Assembly: GCA_023055355.1 (NCBI GenBank)
Contig: JALJCS010000002.1
Coordinates: 79,317,001-79,381,000 of the forward strand
DNA: 64,000 nucleotides
Direction of reading: 5' to 3'
From: Agelaius tricolor
Taxonomy: Eukaryota; Chordata; Aves; Passeriformes; Icteridae
Every line of letters begins with the position of its first letter. Within the stretch, counting starts at the first letter, position 1. The position numbers were made by a program, and so were the translations under genes. Of this stretch, positions 11,035 to 22,610 are shown piece after piece. The notes below the pieces were generated by a model. It saw nothing but the letters and a program-made list of their open reading frames with translations. It did not search any database and had not been told where the DNA came from.

Positions 11035-14000
11035 GGTGCCTGAGTGCTATAGTTCTTTTATTCCCAAGTAAACAGAGTTTTGAATGCTGTAGCATTATTC
11101 CAACATGAAAGAAAAAAGATGCCAGGGGACAGTGACAGAAGGAGTTTATAGGTTCTAGAGATGCATCTGGTCCTGTGTTTCAGTATAAATAATGCCTATG
11201 AACACCTGTCCCTTCTTAAGTTTGATCTTGGAAGCAGCATTGGGACCAGCTCATTTGATGTCATCTCTTTTTTTAAATTGAGCTCTGCAGATAAAACTGG
11301 CTGCCTGTAAATGCAAGGGTGTCCTTAAAAGTGAGCTGGCATTTATGCAAAGTTGACTTAAGTTACACAGGAGAAGATACTCTTTAATCTGTGAGAGAAC
11401 AAAAATTAAAACTCCATTGAACTCCAAAGGAAATATTTTTTTTTTCTTTTCATTAGTAGACCAGTCTTCATGGAGATGGAGAATGGTGCCCTGACCTTTG
11501 ATCCCCTTTGTGATAGAGCATCACTGTTTCATCCTAAGTCTGAGTTGTCTAAAGTTTACTGGTGTTAACACAAACATTATTATTTCTTCACTGTGTAGTC
11601 ACATATATACAAAGGAAGTGTTTCAAAAGGGGAAATTATATTCAAATAATTGTTTCTTGTTATGCTGAGGAATGTTTAAAATTATTTTCTGAGGTCATGA
11701 TGAAGGGCTTAGGGAATCTTTCAGATTGTGAAGGTTACCTAGTAATGTCAACCTAAAGTATTTAAAAATACAGTATTGACCCCCTTCAGAAATAATGAGG
11801 TTTAAAAGAACCCACATTTTGCTCTGGATGTTTTGGGAGGTGGAGACTATAGTCTATTCTTGGTTTGAGGCTGAAGCATTAAACCTTTTATAAACCCAAA
11901 GTAAACATTTTTGTGCCATTCCCCGTTTTGCAGAGCTTTAAGGGAAATGCCAGATTAATACTGGGAAAGTCAGCAGTAGCCCTTGCTCCTCTTGCCAAAG
12001 CAAAGCAAGGTGTTATTATTTTCCCTACTGCTTTCTCCATATCCCTTCTTTTCTTTAGGGGAATGAACTTCTTTCTCTACCTCAGAAAAACCCTGATGCT
12101 TTTGCCATCATTGCTGCTTTTCCATCAAAGTCCTTTAATGCAGCTCTTTTCCTCTCCACACGCAAAGCAGCCTTCACTCACACCTGCTCTGTGATAGGAT
12201 CCTTCTCCCTGAGGAGAGCACAACATCTGTTTTGTTTCCTCCATGGAGAAAGAGAGAGACACTCAAGAAATTCTTCTCCTTTCCTGCTTGCTAGCAACAA
12301 CAGAGATTTTTAAAGCATTTGATGTTTGTGGAAAGAGGAAAAGACAGTAGAGTACTAGACAGGAAAAAACAGCCTTGGAAAAATAAATTTGAACATAATT
12401 TCAGCTATAATTAAAGGTCTTAAAAAGAAGTCAAACTGCAAATTTTCTTGCCAGAAATTTTCTTTTCTAGAAAGAAAAATGAGCATCTTGAAATGAAGTA
12501 CCTTTGTGGAAGAATGTGCTTGGGGTTATGGTGTAGGACTGCTCTTTGGGACATCTTGGCTCTAAATCTGCTCTGAGCTTCTTGGGAGATACCAGACCAG
12601 AAACTTAACCCTTTTTTTTTTTTGATGGTCCATATGTAAAATGTGCTGGAATTGTGACTTTTGGTGTTTTGTAGTGCTCGAAAGCCCAAGGAAATGAAGT
12701 TTCCTGAATAGAAGCAGCTGTGCCATTGCAACGATGGCAGTTTTTTGTGTATGATACTAAAAAGGGTTTATATCCTTTAAAGTGTGGGAAGCACTGTCAA
12801 ACAGTGTGTAACTGCATCCCTGGGGAATCAGTTTGTTGTTAGCATAGTGGGACTGCAGCTTCAGTAAGGGGCCTACTTGAGGATGAGTTAAAAGGTGTAA
12901 AGTGAAAGAGCTTCACAAAGGGCCCTGTGCTCTGCCTGCTCACGCTGTCCCTGCTCGTGCACAGATTTTGGAAGCAGTGGGTTTTGTTGCATACAATCTC
13001 CCTGCTAGTTAGAAGCCACACTGAAACCAAAGGCTCTGAGCTGAGCTGTTTGTGGGCTGGATTGGGGAAGATTTCACATCTCTGCAGGTGCTTCTGCTGT
13101 GGCACATAATAAGAAGCTGTGATCAGTGGGCGATAGGGTACTCTGGCTGCTGCCTGGAAAATCCACATGTGCAGCTTTAAGCTACTAAATAAACATTGCA
13201 ACTTAGCAAAGCTCCTGCTTGTGATACGGTTACAGCTGGTGTCATACAGATGACTAGTTCCATCATTCATAAATTCTTAAAAAATTAAAAGATTTTTATC
13301 TTTTAAAGTTGACCCACAACTCCTTAAACTCTCTTTTATGTTTACAGTTTAATACTTCAGCCCCTGACAACATTACCAATTTGATTTTTTAAGACTAATG
13401 AAAAGTCTATAATGTGCTGCAACTTGCTCCTGCAGTACCAATCGAAATAAACCAAAGATACTCTGTTTTTACTACTGATATCAAAACTGTCTCCAAATCG
13501 GTATGGAAATATGTTTGGAGGAGAAGTAAGATGTGTATTTCAGTGGCATCCTGGTTTAATATTTTTATAGCTACATTAGCAAAAATGCCCATTCCTTGGT
13601 GGTTATTGTGTGTTTGAAAGGCCAGTACAAATAATATTTTCAGAGGTGTCAGAGTAGGAGGAAGTTGTTAGTAGTATTTCAGAACCCTCTTAATTCACCA
13701 AGCATATTCTTTGTATGTATTTCTGCAGATCAGTTAAAATAGTCTTCTGTGTTTAAAAATTCACCTACCAATATCACAACTTAGAAGCAATCTTGCAACA
13801 TGGTATTTGTCCTAATCTGATAAGTTTGAGACATGCTGTGGTTTAAAATAGTCAGGCTTTTAGGTCCATTTGCTGTAACATTTCCACAGTGTAACATTCA
13901 GGCCAGTGGTGGCAGTTCTGTCCTCTCTCCAGTGCTCATTGTGGTGTCCGTGTACATTTCCCAAACCTGCCATTCACTTCCATTGTTGGTTGTTTGTTAC

Positions 14001-17000
14001 TAGGGGAAGCCACCAGATTTCCACCATCACCACCTGCATGTCCATCACTGAGGACAATATAGCTTGTGCATAATCAACAAAAAACAGGGGAGCAGAAACA
14101 CTTGATAAAAAGAGAAAGTAACAAGCAAAGAAATTCTGACTGCTGGAAAGAGAAGATTGGTTGAGTTGTAGCAGAAGTAATGAAGTGTGAAATGTGCTAT
14201 TCCCAACCAGTATGCCATGCTGCTTTAATTTACAGAATATATAATTATACAACATTAACATTCTGGTACATCAGTCTTTGACAAAAATTGAAATGAAAAC
14301 AGCAAAATGCATGAGTCTATTTTTAAGACAATTATTGTAATAATGGTGGATAAGGCTACAAACTTAAATAATTTTCCTGATTTTAAGATTATGTCTTTAA
14401 GATTCTTTGATTTTGTGCCTTGGTAAATCTTTGAATACTGTTAAAAAAACACTTAGTTTATAAACCTTTACTGAATACTTGTGGAAGTCCTTCCAGCATA
14501 CATTGAACTTCCCCTCCCAAGAAGATGTGTTTTAAAAATCAGATTAACTTTTATCTTTCTAGTACTTGATAATGATTTATACTAAGCCCATAGGCAGCCT
14601 AGAGCATACAGAGTGCATATGCACAGACCTGGTTGGGTCAAGAGCTGACCTTTCTGAGCTGCTGTCTCCAGAGGAAGGAGCATTGTTTAGTCACTGAGAT
14701 GCCAACAAGGCAGTGCTGAGAGACAAACTAATTTTGGTAGCTTCATGCAGGAAAAAAAGCCCCTCTGAAACTTAATGACCTTCTGTAGGGGGAAAAGGCT
14801 TTAGGCATGAAGATACAAGCAGAAATCAACAAGGCAGTCATCTGGGAGAGAATACAGAAAAAGAAACAACTGGAATGCACTTTATGTTCTAGTTTAAGTT
14901 ACTATTTTGACATAGGAGCACAGTTGACAGAGTAGGTAAGGTACAAAACCATCACTGTATTTAAAACACAGCTCTTGATCTTTCACAAGGAATAAAGTGG
15001 GATTTTTATTAATGAATGCCCAATGTCTAGATGTGCTGTGTGCACATCATCAAAGGCAGCACTAAATTCTCAGAATCATGAAATCATATATTATATGCAG
15101 GAGGAACCTGGGGAGCGTATTTAGAGGTTTTACTGAATTTGGGGAAGAAGTATGTTCCTGTTCTGACAGGAACAACGAGAAACTCCTGTTATTGAGTTTA
15201 TTTTCAGTTAGATAGCCAGACTTCTATGTTTTTGGGCATATAATACTCAAAGAGGCAAATTGTTAAGAACAGCTGTTCTAAAAGTGTTTAGAACATTTTT
15301 ATGAAGAAATAGCTTTCTTACATGTTCATATTATGTCAGCACTCATAAAAGAGTGGATGGCAGCATGGCATGGGGATGTGTCTTAGGAACAATGCCTAGA
15401 AAACAGATATCCAGGTTTTATGGACCATGTAGTCCATCGCTTTGCACTGAAACAAAATCAATGCATAGAATTTGTAATTCTGGCTGGAAAGTAGAATTAC
15501 TTTTAGTTGGCAATATTAATGGTTTGATAGCATATCACAAATGTCAGTTACACAATTACAATACTAAGTGATCATGTCATGTAGCAACTACACAGTTGTT
15601 GAAGGACATGATAATGGGCTGGCAACTTACTCAAATTAATTTGTAGGTCACCAACCCCTGGCCATACACTTTGATGGTGACCAAGAGAAATAAGTTCTTT
15701 CTTACAGCAATGACAATACTGAAAGAATACAAATCTTTGTGCTGATCCAGGGTATGTGACTCAATGACATTTTTCTTATACCACCGGGGGGGACTCTGGT
15801 ACTGGAAGCTGTCTAAATGCAGAGATTGGGATATTGTGCCAAAGCTGTGACTCAGAGAATGAGTTGCTGTGGGACTTCTCTAGCTGGTATTCCACATTAG
15901 ACAGGTGGTGCTGGTCTCGCTGAAACTCCCACTGTGCAAAAGACTGACAAATGCTTTGGACTGACACAACAATAATACCAATTTTTTGTGGTACATGTAC
16001 CATAGGAATTCAACATATCCCTGAACTAGCTCAAGTCTTTCTGTGTTCTGTTTGAGGGATATTGACAAAATGGGCCACATTATCACTCAAGTGATTAATA
16101 TGTAAGCTATAAAAGGACCTGGACAAAAAGAATAAATAAAGGAAAAACTCTAAACCAAACCTATTTTCTGCTCCTATGCTCCTACTGCTGGTTATGCAGA
16201 AGCAGTAAACAAGCCCTATTCCCAAAGCTGTGCTGACAGCACTGATGATGGTGGTGCACAAATTAGGAGGTAAACAAAAAGCCGTGTTAATTTCAAGCTC
16301 CATTAGAAACACAGGCGGTTAAAAAAATCAATGTCTCCCAAACAGAAAAGGTCAAAATTGGTAGGGAAAGAAAGTTGGTTTTCCGGTAGGTGTAAGGCTT
16401 TTTAATTATTATTATTATTATTAATTTTAAATTGTGTGTAAGCAAGAAGAAGGACACTGGTCAGTGTCACATTAATGAGTAGAACACTGAAAATAAACAA
16501 CTAGCAAACTTTAATTTTTTTTAGAAAAATATACTCATCTTTGGCTCAGGTTGAAATTCTTGTATTTAAAGGCTGGTTTCTATTTTAAATTTTGCCTGTA
16601 GGCTCTGTGGATATTCTGTTACATTTATAATCTTGGCATGACACATTTGAAGGATCATTCTTTTGAAAAGTGTAATCATCAGATTTCACTGTTTTCTCTT
16701 GGCATGGTATATTCTTGGATCCAAATCCTTGGGGCCTGTTAATTTAAATTTTAGGTTTTGTTGTGCATCCAGATTAAGTCTGGAAATACATGTGTGTCAT
16801 TTTGTTATCAAGTTGTCTAGCAGAGGATGACAGGAAGAACAAATACTGCTTTGTATGTTTTTGTTTTATGGCAGTGTGTCACCTTCAACTCCACTCACAT
16901 TAAATCCGTATCACTTCATGTGATCTTTGCTTTGCATATTAAACTAAGTTTCATATGGCCATGTTAAATTATGTATGGAGATAGAGTTGTGTGGTATGGT

Positions 17001-17803
17001 GTTGGGAACCATTTCTTCAAACACCAATGCATATGTAAACACCTTGGAATATTAACATGACAGAGTTTGACCTTACAGAGACAAGTTGCTCACTAAGTGT
17101 TTGAGGAACTGGTGGCCTTACCATGGCCACAGATTTTCTGAAAATTGTTATTCTTAACACTTAGAATTTATAGAACTGCTATAGTTATAAGTATTTAGTG
17201 CAACTTCTTTTGGTCAAAAGGAATGTTGTCAACAAGGCTCCCAATGCTTCATCCTTCTGCATTACCAGCTCGTCACAGCATTTTTCTAACACAAATGTCC
17301 CTGTGTAGTGGGCAGTAATCTGCTCTACAGAATAGGATCAAAATGCAGGGAGTTCAAAAACCATGGTTTATGTACAAAAATGTATTCATGTGATAGATAT
17401 TTAGATTGGTTTTAAACCATTTTCCACAGCCAATATTTTTGTAGTAGAGTCAGGATCTCTGGCAGAGACCAAAGGTAAGATCCCAGCTTAACCCAGTTTG
17501 CTTCCAAACAGCTTCATCTCCTCATTGTCTTTTCAGCTCATTCTTAAGACACAGCTTGCTCTTCTAATTGTCATTCTCTTCAGTGAACATTAGCATACTT
17601 GTTAAATTGGCCATTTGTGTCCCAGAAATCCCCTGCCTGTCCAGTGACTCACTCAGACCTGCATTTTGCACACCCTGGGGAGGCATGGAACAAGTCATCT
17701 CAGTGCTTTTAGCTGCAGCTCCTGAAATTGTTGAGCGTCAAATTCAGTCCTCCCTTTTTGCTTCATTAACTGTCGTTGTTGTTAGGGGAAAAGAGGCTGT
17801 TAA
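11035..17803. other. Long non-coding stretch, one simple repeat and weak motifs only
   Basis: No exon, RNA gene or interspersed repeat is recognised. An (ATT)n run lies at about 16404-16425, and a T-run near 12609-12622. The 143-codon minus frame at 12839-13270 lies in a locally GC-richer patch but resembles no family I know. An 8-bp inverted repeat, GGTCACCA/TGGTGACC, is at 15646-15653 and 15675-15682. Sequence at 15071-15110 (AGAATCATGAAATCATAT) faintly recalls a reversed CR1 tail but is too short to call. Confidence 0.55.
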
Positions 17804-17866
17804 AGAGGAAGAAGTCTGAAAGAAGTCCTAAAAGGACTTCTTCCTTTTATAGAGGAAGAAGTCTGA
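17804..17866. repeat. Hairpin flanked by 16-bp direct repeats
   Basis: The 16-mer AGAGGAAGAAGTCTGA occurs at 17804-17819 and again at 17851-17866. Between the copies is a perfect 10-bp inverted repeat, AAGAAGTCCT (17820-17829) and AGGACTTCTT (17833-17842), with a 3-base loop. The arrangement suggests a short templated duplication and inversion, as arises during replication template switching. Confidence 0.9.
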
Positions 17867-18050
17867 GTCTGTTCTCTCCTATGGATTGTTTCAACATCTT
17901 CTTTGGGGATTCTTGTTTTTACAAATTACCAAGGGCCGCCTTCCTCCCTGGCTGTGCTGTCCTGCCAACCTTATCTGCCTGCCTCATGTTTCTTAACATA
18001 ATCACCACCAAAAGAGACCTACTCTATCTGGTGGTGTTGCAATTCAGGCA

Positions 18051-18138
18051 TGAAGGTGGCATATAGAAGTCCTGAAGGTGGCATGTAGAAGTCCTGAAGG
18101 TGGCATATAGAAGTCCTGAAGGTGGCATGTAGAAGTCA
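18051..18138. repeat. 22-bp minisatellite, four copies with alternating variants
   Basis: Four contiguous 22-bp units of TGAAGGTGGCATATAGAAGT plus two bases lie at 18051-18072, 18073-18094, 18095-18116 and 18117-18138. The units alternate ATAT and ATGT at the same position (A, G, A, G), so the array is a tandem pair of 44-bp dimers. The last unit ends in A instead of C. Confidence 0.97.
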
Positions 18139-21100
18139 GTTTGCCCATCGATGGTTGCACTGGGAATGTATCCCTAACAGCAGTCAAATCTTGTTTAGCC
18201 AGGAAAGGAAGCAGTAGTGGTTTGAGACTGTGTAGAAAGCTGGTATGTTCAGTGCCAGCTTTTAAAAGTTGCCATGATCTGTTTACTTTCATGTTCATTT
18301 TAGCTCCTCAAGTTAATGATCGCTCATTTTGAGAATGGGACATTTGTAATTGTTTCAGAGAATAATGAATTATTTTTTTTTCTAGAGACAGTGTTGTCTT
18401 TCATCAAAACTTTACACACAGCCTCCCATTCACATGTCTGAGGTCAAATACTGCCCCTTGGAATCCTCAGAAGCTAATGTCAGTGAGTCTTGGGGTTGCT
18501 GGCTGGCTTTTGTGCCTGTCTGAAAATAAATTAACATCATGTTGAAGACTTTGTGAAACTACCCTTCATGAAATCTAAGAAGTAATGACTTCAGTGAAGC
18601 TTGAGGGCAAAGTGCTCACCGTTTACTACTGCAGTAATTCTTTCACAAGGCTTTCCTCTCTTGCAGCACAATTAATTTTACATTTCATTTACTGACATTG
18701 GCATGCACTTAGCTTTATAATATTAGTTAAAATTGGTTTATGATGTCGGTTTTATTTTTAGCACATTGAAAGCAGGGGAATAATTGAAGTGTGCTATTGT
18801 ACAATTTAGGGCTTGTGGTGGACTTGGAGAGGTGAGGATTGCCATTCCTGCTTCAACTGACCTAGAGGGAATAACTCTTCTCTTTAACATTTCATTGTAA
18901 TCTTTCTGATGATACCTCAAAATGTCAGCTTGTGCCTCATGGCTTAAGTAAAGGTCCCAAAATAACTTGTAATGGACCTCAGAAGTTTAAAAATTAAGTC
19001 TCAGTGATACATACCAATGATATTTTAATATGAAAGGCAGTTGAAGTTCAGTGTATAATTTATTTTGGTTTAGTTATTTTTTTCAGTTCAAAGTTGTCTC
19101 TTGGAACTTAAGTTATAAGTTGTCTCCTGTATGTTAATGCCAATGAGTTGGCTTTATGGTCTGTCACAGGGCACTCTGCTGGTCAAGCTGAAAAGCTGTA
19201 CCAGGCTGAGTTCTAATGAAGTCTTAGTAACTTTCTGGGATGAAAGGGAATTAAAACATATTTGGTCTGGAGTTTTCTTGGTTGTTTTACAGCATAGTGC
19301 TTTGGTTCTAAAATGCCAGTTTTTCTAATTCAAGTAATTTTAAGCTTTTCTATGAAGAAATTAATGCATTAGGAGGTCAGTCAAATACTGATTAAAATCT
19401 GGTTTGGGGCTCATACTGACTTCTACAACCTTCCTTAATTCTTGACCTGGAAAAAGGGACATTCCTAAATGTTTCCTACAAGGAGTGATGTTTCATCAGG
19501 AGTTTGAAGAAGGAAGAATACTCTGAGACATCTCCACGTGAGTGGCATCCTACTTGAGTTGCCTTCAGGGAAAATAATACGTATAGATCATAAGGTTTGT
19601 CCTGTCTTCAGAGTTTATGGAACATTTGCCACTGTGTTTGCTTTTCCCTATGAGATAAAGCAATCACTGGAAAGCATTGAAATTCAGTGTGTTAAGAATG
19701 CACAACAGACAGAGCTTGAAGAACAGCAAGACCTTCATCAGCCGAGCAAGGCAGTCCGCGTGCTGACCTGACCTTGCTCCTACTTTTTCTCCTAGGAGAG
19801 TGGGTTATTTGCCAGTCATTCTGAACTCTCACTATGAAACACACTTTTTCTGCTGTGCTTGTATCTAAAACCTATCTACTTTTATTGCTGTCCCCATCTG
19901 AAATATTTCAGGCTAATGAAACAATGTGATTGTTTTTATCTCCAGAGTACTTCATTTGTACTGACGAATGTCATACACAAGAACTCAAATCTCCATCTGA
20001 GTGGTTATCTCTGCTAAGCTGCTTTTAAAAAATGAATTAGCTTAGTAAAAAGCTGGCAAATACATGCCAAACGTTTTGTGAGGATCGCTGATGGTGAAGT
20101 TTTGTTAAACTGTGCTTTTTCCAAGCAAGCACAAAAATAGCAGCTTTGGAAAACATGAAGCTGAGTCTTTTGGACAACTAATGCTATTATGAGACTGCAG
20201 GTAGCTTTCTTTTTCCCTCTTTTCCCCTTTGAAAGCTGAAGCTCCTCTCGGAGGTGTGAGAGAGAAGTAAGGTTGATTTATGCTTAATGTGACTGACTGC
20301 TCAAGAAATAGGTACTATTTGCTATTTTGAGCATTAGCCAGTAATTAGGATCTGCAGCACTGAATCTCATTCTCTTGTCATTAATGAGGTCGTTAACAAA
20401 GACATGATACAGTCTTTTCCTCCTGTTAGCTATGTAACTGAAATAAGTGAAAACTTCAAATATTTTGAGGCCAGTGTTACGCTTTTTATGAACCTGCTTC
20501 TGTGATGCCTGTCAGCACAAGCAAAGTGAACTTCTGAATCCTTGGGAAACTGCCCCCCAGAGCCATTGGGAATCATTTTCACACCTGACTCTTACATATT
20601 AAACACAAGATGCTTCTCTTCTATTCCGGCCCTTCTTGGGCTCCGTCCTTCCCTAGCAGCTTATGGATTAGTGAGGTCATTCCCCATTGCTACAATTCCA
20701 CCTCCCCCAGCCATGAAGGAATGATGATATCACCTATGCTGTTCCTTGGGAAGAACTCCCAACCACAAAGTCACCCCAATCTCCTCAGGCCCTACCTGAT
20801 GACTGTGTCTTGCTGGCTGAAAGTTTGCCAGCCTTGAGCTACTGAAGAGTGCTGACTACCTGCTGCCTTGCCAACCTGTATCTCACTGTTTTCTTGTGTC
20901 TCTGCATCTGCTGTTTGTCTTGTCTTTGAGTATGTCTGTACTGCCTTCTGCAGTATGTCATGAAGAAAGATTACCCAGCCAGGCAGCTTGGAGGAGCCTA
21001 CCTGCAGGAGGGAAAGCTTTGTGCTCTGCCATTGTAGCTCCTTTTCTTGAGCCAGCTCGTTTAGATTTGCATCACTCTACTCTACATGAAACTCTAGAGC

Positions 21101-21247
21101 ACAAACTCTCTGTTTTGCAGTGGGAATGCACTTGACATAAGGAGTAGGGGAATAGTTCCATTATTAATAGATAAATATGTTTTCATATGAATTGGACAAG
21201 CAATATATTTCTATAAATTACAGATATGCACTATAATGACAGGAAAA
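18139..21247. other. Non-coding stretch, nothing recognised
   Basis: No exon series, RNA gene or repeat family is identifiable. A 77-codon plus frame at 19538-19771 reads smoothly but has no recognisable domain and no convincing splice sites. A CpG-containing patch near 20071-20090 (AACGTTTTGTGAGGATCGC) stands out slightly in this CpG-poor context. Confidence 0.55.
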
Positions 21248-22095
21248 AATAGAATCAAGAATATCAGGTTTGAAGAGACCTCAAAGATCATCAGTCTAAC
21301 CTTTCTTGGCAAAAGCATGGTCTAGACAAAATGACCCAGCAGCCTGCTCAGCTGAGTCTTAAATGTGTCTGATGTTGTAGAATTCACCACTTCCCTGGAG
21401 AGATTATTCCAGCAGCTGATTGTTCTCATTGTGAAATATTTTCCTCTTGTGTCCAGTTGGAATGTCCCCAGGAGTAACATGTATCCATTACCTTTCCTGT
21501 TTTCCCTGTGACTCCTTGTAAAAAGCTAGTCTCCATTTTCTTTATAGCCATCCTTTAAATACTGAGACACAGTATTAAGGTTTCCCCTAAGCCTTCTTAT
21601 CTCAAGGCTGAACAAACACTTATCTCAGCCTTCTTGTGGCCCTTCTCTGGACCCTCTCCAGCCTGTCCACATCTTTTTTGTACAGCAGGGACTGAAAGTG
21701 AAAGCAATATTCCAGGTGTGGCCTGAAAAGCACTGAGTAGGGCAGGATAGTGACTTCTTCACCTCTCCCAGGGATGCATGGGTTGAAGCCCAGCGTTCTG
21801 TGGGCTTTCTTTGCCACAGCAGCACACTGTTCACTCATCTTGAGCTTATTGTCCACCAGGACCCCCAAGTCCCTTTCCACAGAGCCGCTCCCCAGACAGA
21901 CCTGTCCTTGTTTAACTTCATAAGGTTCTTGTTAGTATTCCAGCCTCTGCAGTCTTCCTGCAGGCTGGCTCTCCCTTTCAGAGTGTCCACCTCCCGCTCA
22001 GTTTGGTATCATCAACAAACTTCATTGGGGCACAATTTATCCCATCCTCCAGATCTCTTATGAAGGTATTAAGCATTGAAATGCCCTTCCCCCCC
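21248..22095 (-). mobile_element. CR1 LINE fragment, reverse transcriptase C-terminal part plus 3' UTR, minus strand
   Basis: Read on the minus strand, the copy begins near 22095 and enters the reverse transcriptase palm. FVDDTKL is encoded around 22002-22019, with FVDD at 22008-22019 matching the catalytic F-A/V-D-D motif. After an indel the frame resumes at 21620-21880 with ERDLGVLVDNKLKM, then an ILPYSVLFRPHLEYC-like block and DRLERVQRRATRRL. These are the conserved C-terminal blocks of CR1 ORF2. The 3' UTR runs to a degraded tail at about 21248-21265. Several frameshifts and stops upstream of 21880 show that it is dead. The 5' truncation point abuts a C-rich run at about 22086-22106. The wording of the 3' UTR differs from the CR1 at 36906, so it belongs to another subfamily. 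Confidence 0.92.
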
Positions 22096-22514
22096 CCGTC
22101 CCCCCTTTACCCACTGGTGTGCTTCTTGTGTCTTATCTGATTTGCCTTGCCAGTCTTCAGGACACCCATAGTGTATTGTAAGTGTAGCTTTCTGTCAGCC
22201 TCCCATATCTTACAATAATACAGTTATTAAGAGTATGATGTAAGAATTTTAATTTCTGATGTTGCTGCCTAAAGACCAGTACAGAATGAAATCTTAAGGA
22301 AACAGCTTGTTTGGTGGCTCCCTATCTTTGTGCGTTTTAATAAATGTGTTATTATGGAGTACATTTCCACTTTTTTTCCCTTTGATGCTGTTCACATTGG
22401 ACCTAAGGAATTCCAAACTGCTCTGCAAAGTTGTTTTTTCTTACTAGCTGGCTAAAAAGTGAGGGGGAAGAACAGAATACAAAAACTTGACATTTGAAGG
22501 TATTGTCCAGCTCT
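22096..22514. other. Short non-coding stretch with a C-rich run
   Basis: A C-rich run with two interruptions lies at about 22086-22106, directly at the 5' edge of the neighbouring CR1. The remainder is featureless single-copy sequence. Confidence 0.6.
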
Positions 22515-22610
22515 TTTAGCTATTATTTTGTATTATATTAGTTAGTATTATATATATTATTATATGTATTAGTATTTAGCTATTATTTTGTATATATTAT
22601 TTGTATTATA
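22515..22610. repeat. AT-rich imperfect tandem repeat
   Basis: The block TTTAGCTATTATTTTGTAT occurs at about 22515-22533 and again at 22575-22593, a 60-bp period. AT-dinucleotide-rich filler (TATATATTATTATATGTATT) lies between the copies. It is a low-complexity duplication with no coding content. Confidence 0.85.

Noticed and set aside
12839..13270. 143-codon minus-strand open frame in a GC-richer patch
   Set aside because: Considered as a possible viral or retrogene remnant, but no motif or family resemblance was found.
15071..15110. Faint reversed CR1 tail (AGAATCATGAAATCATAT)
   Set aside because: Too short and without the adjoining 3' UTR. It could be chance.
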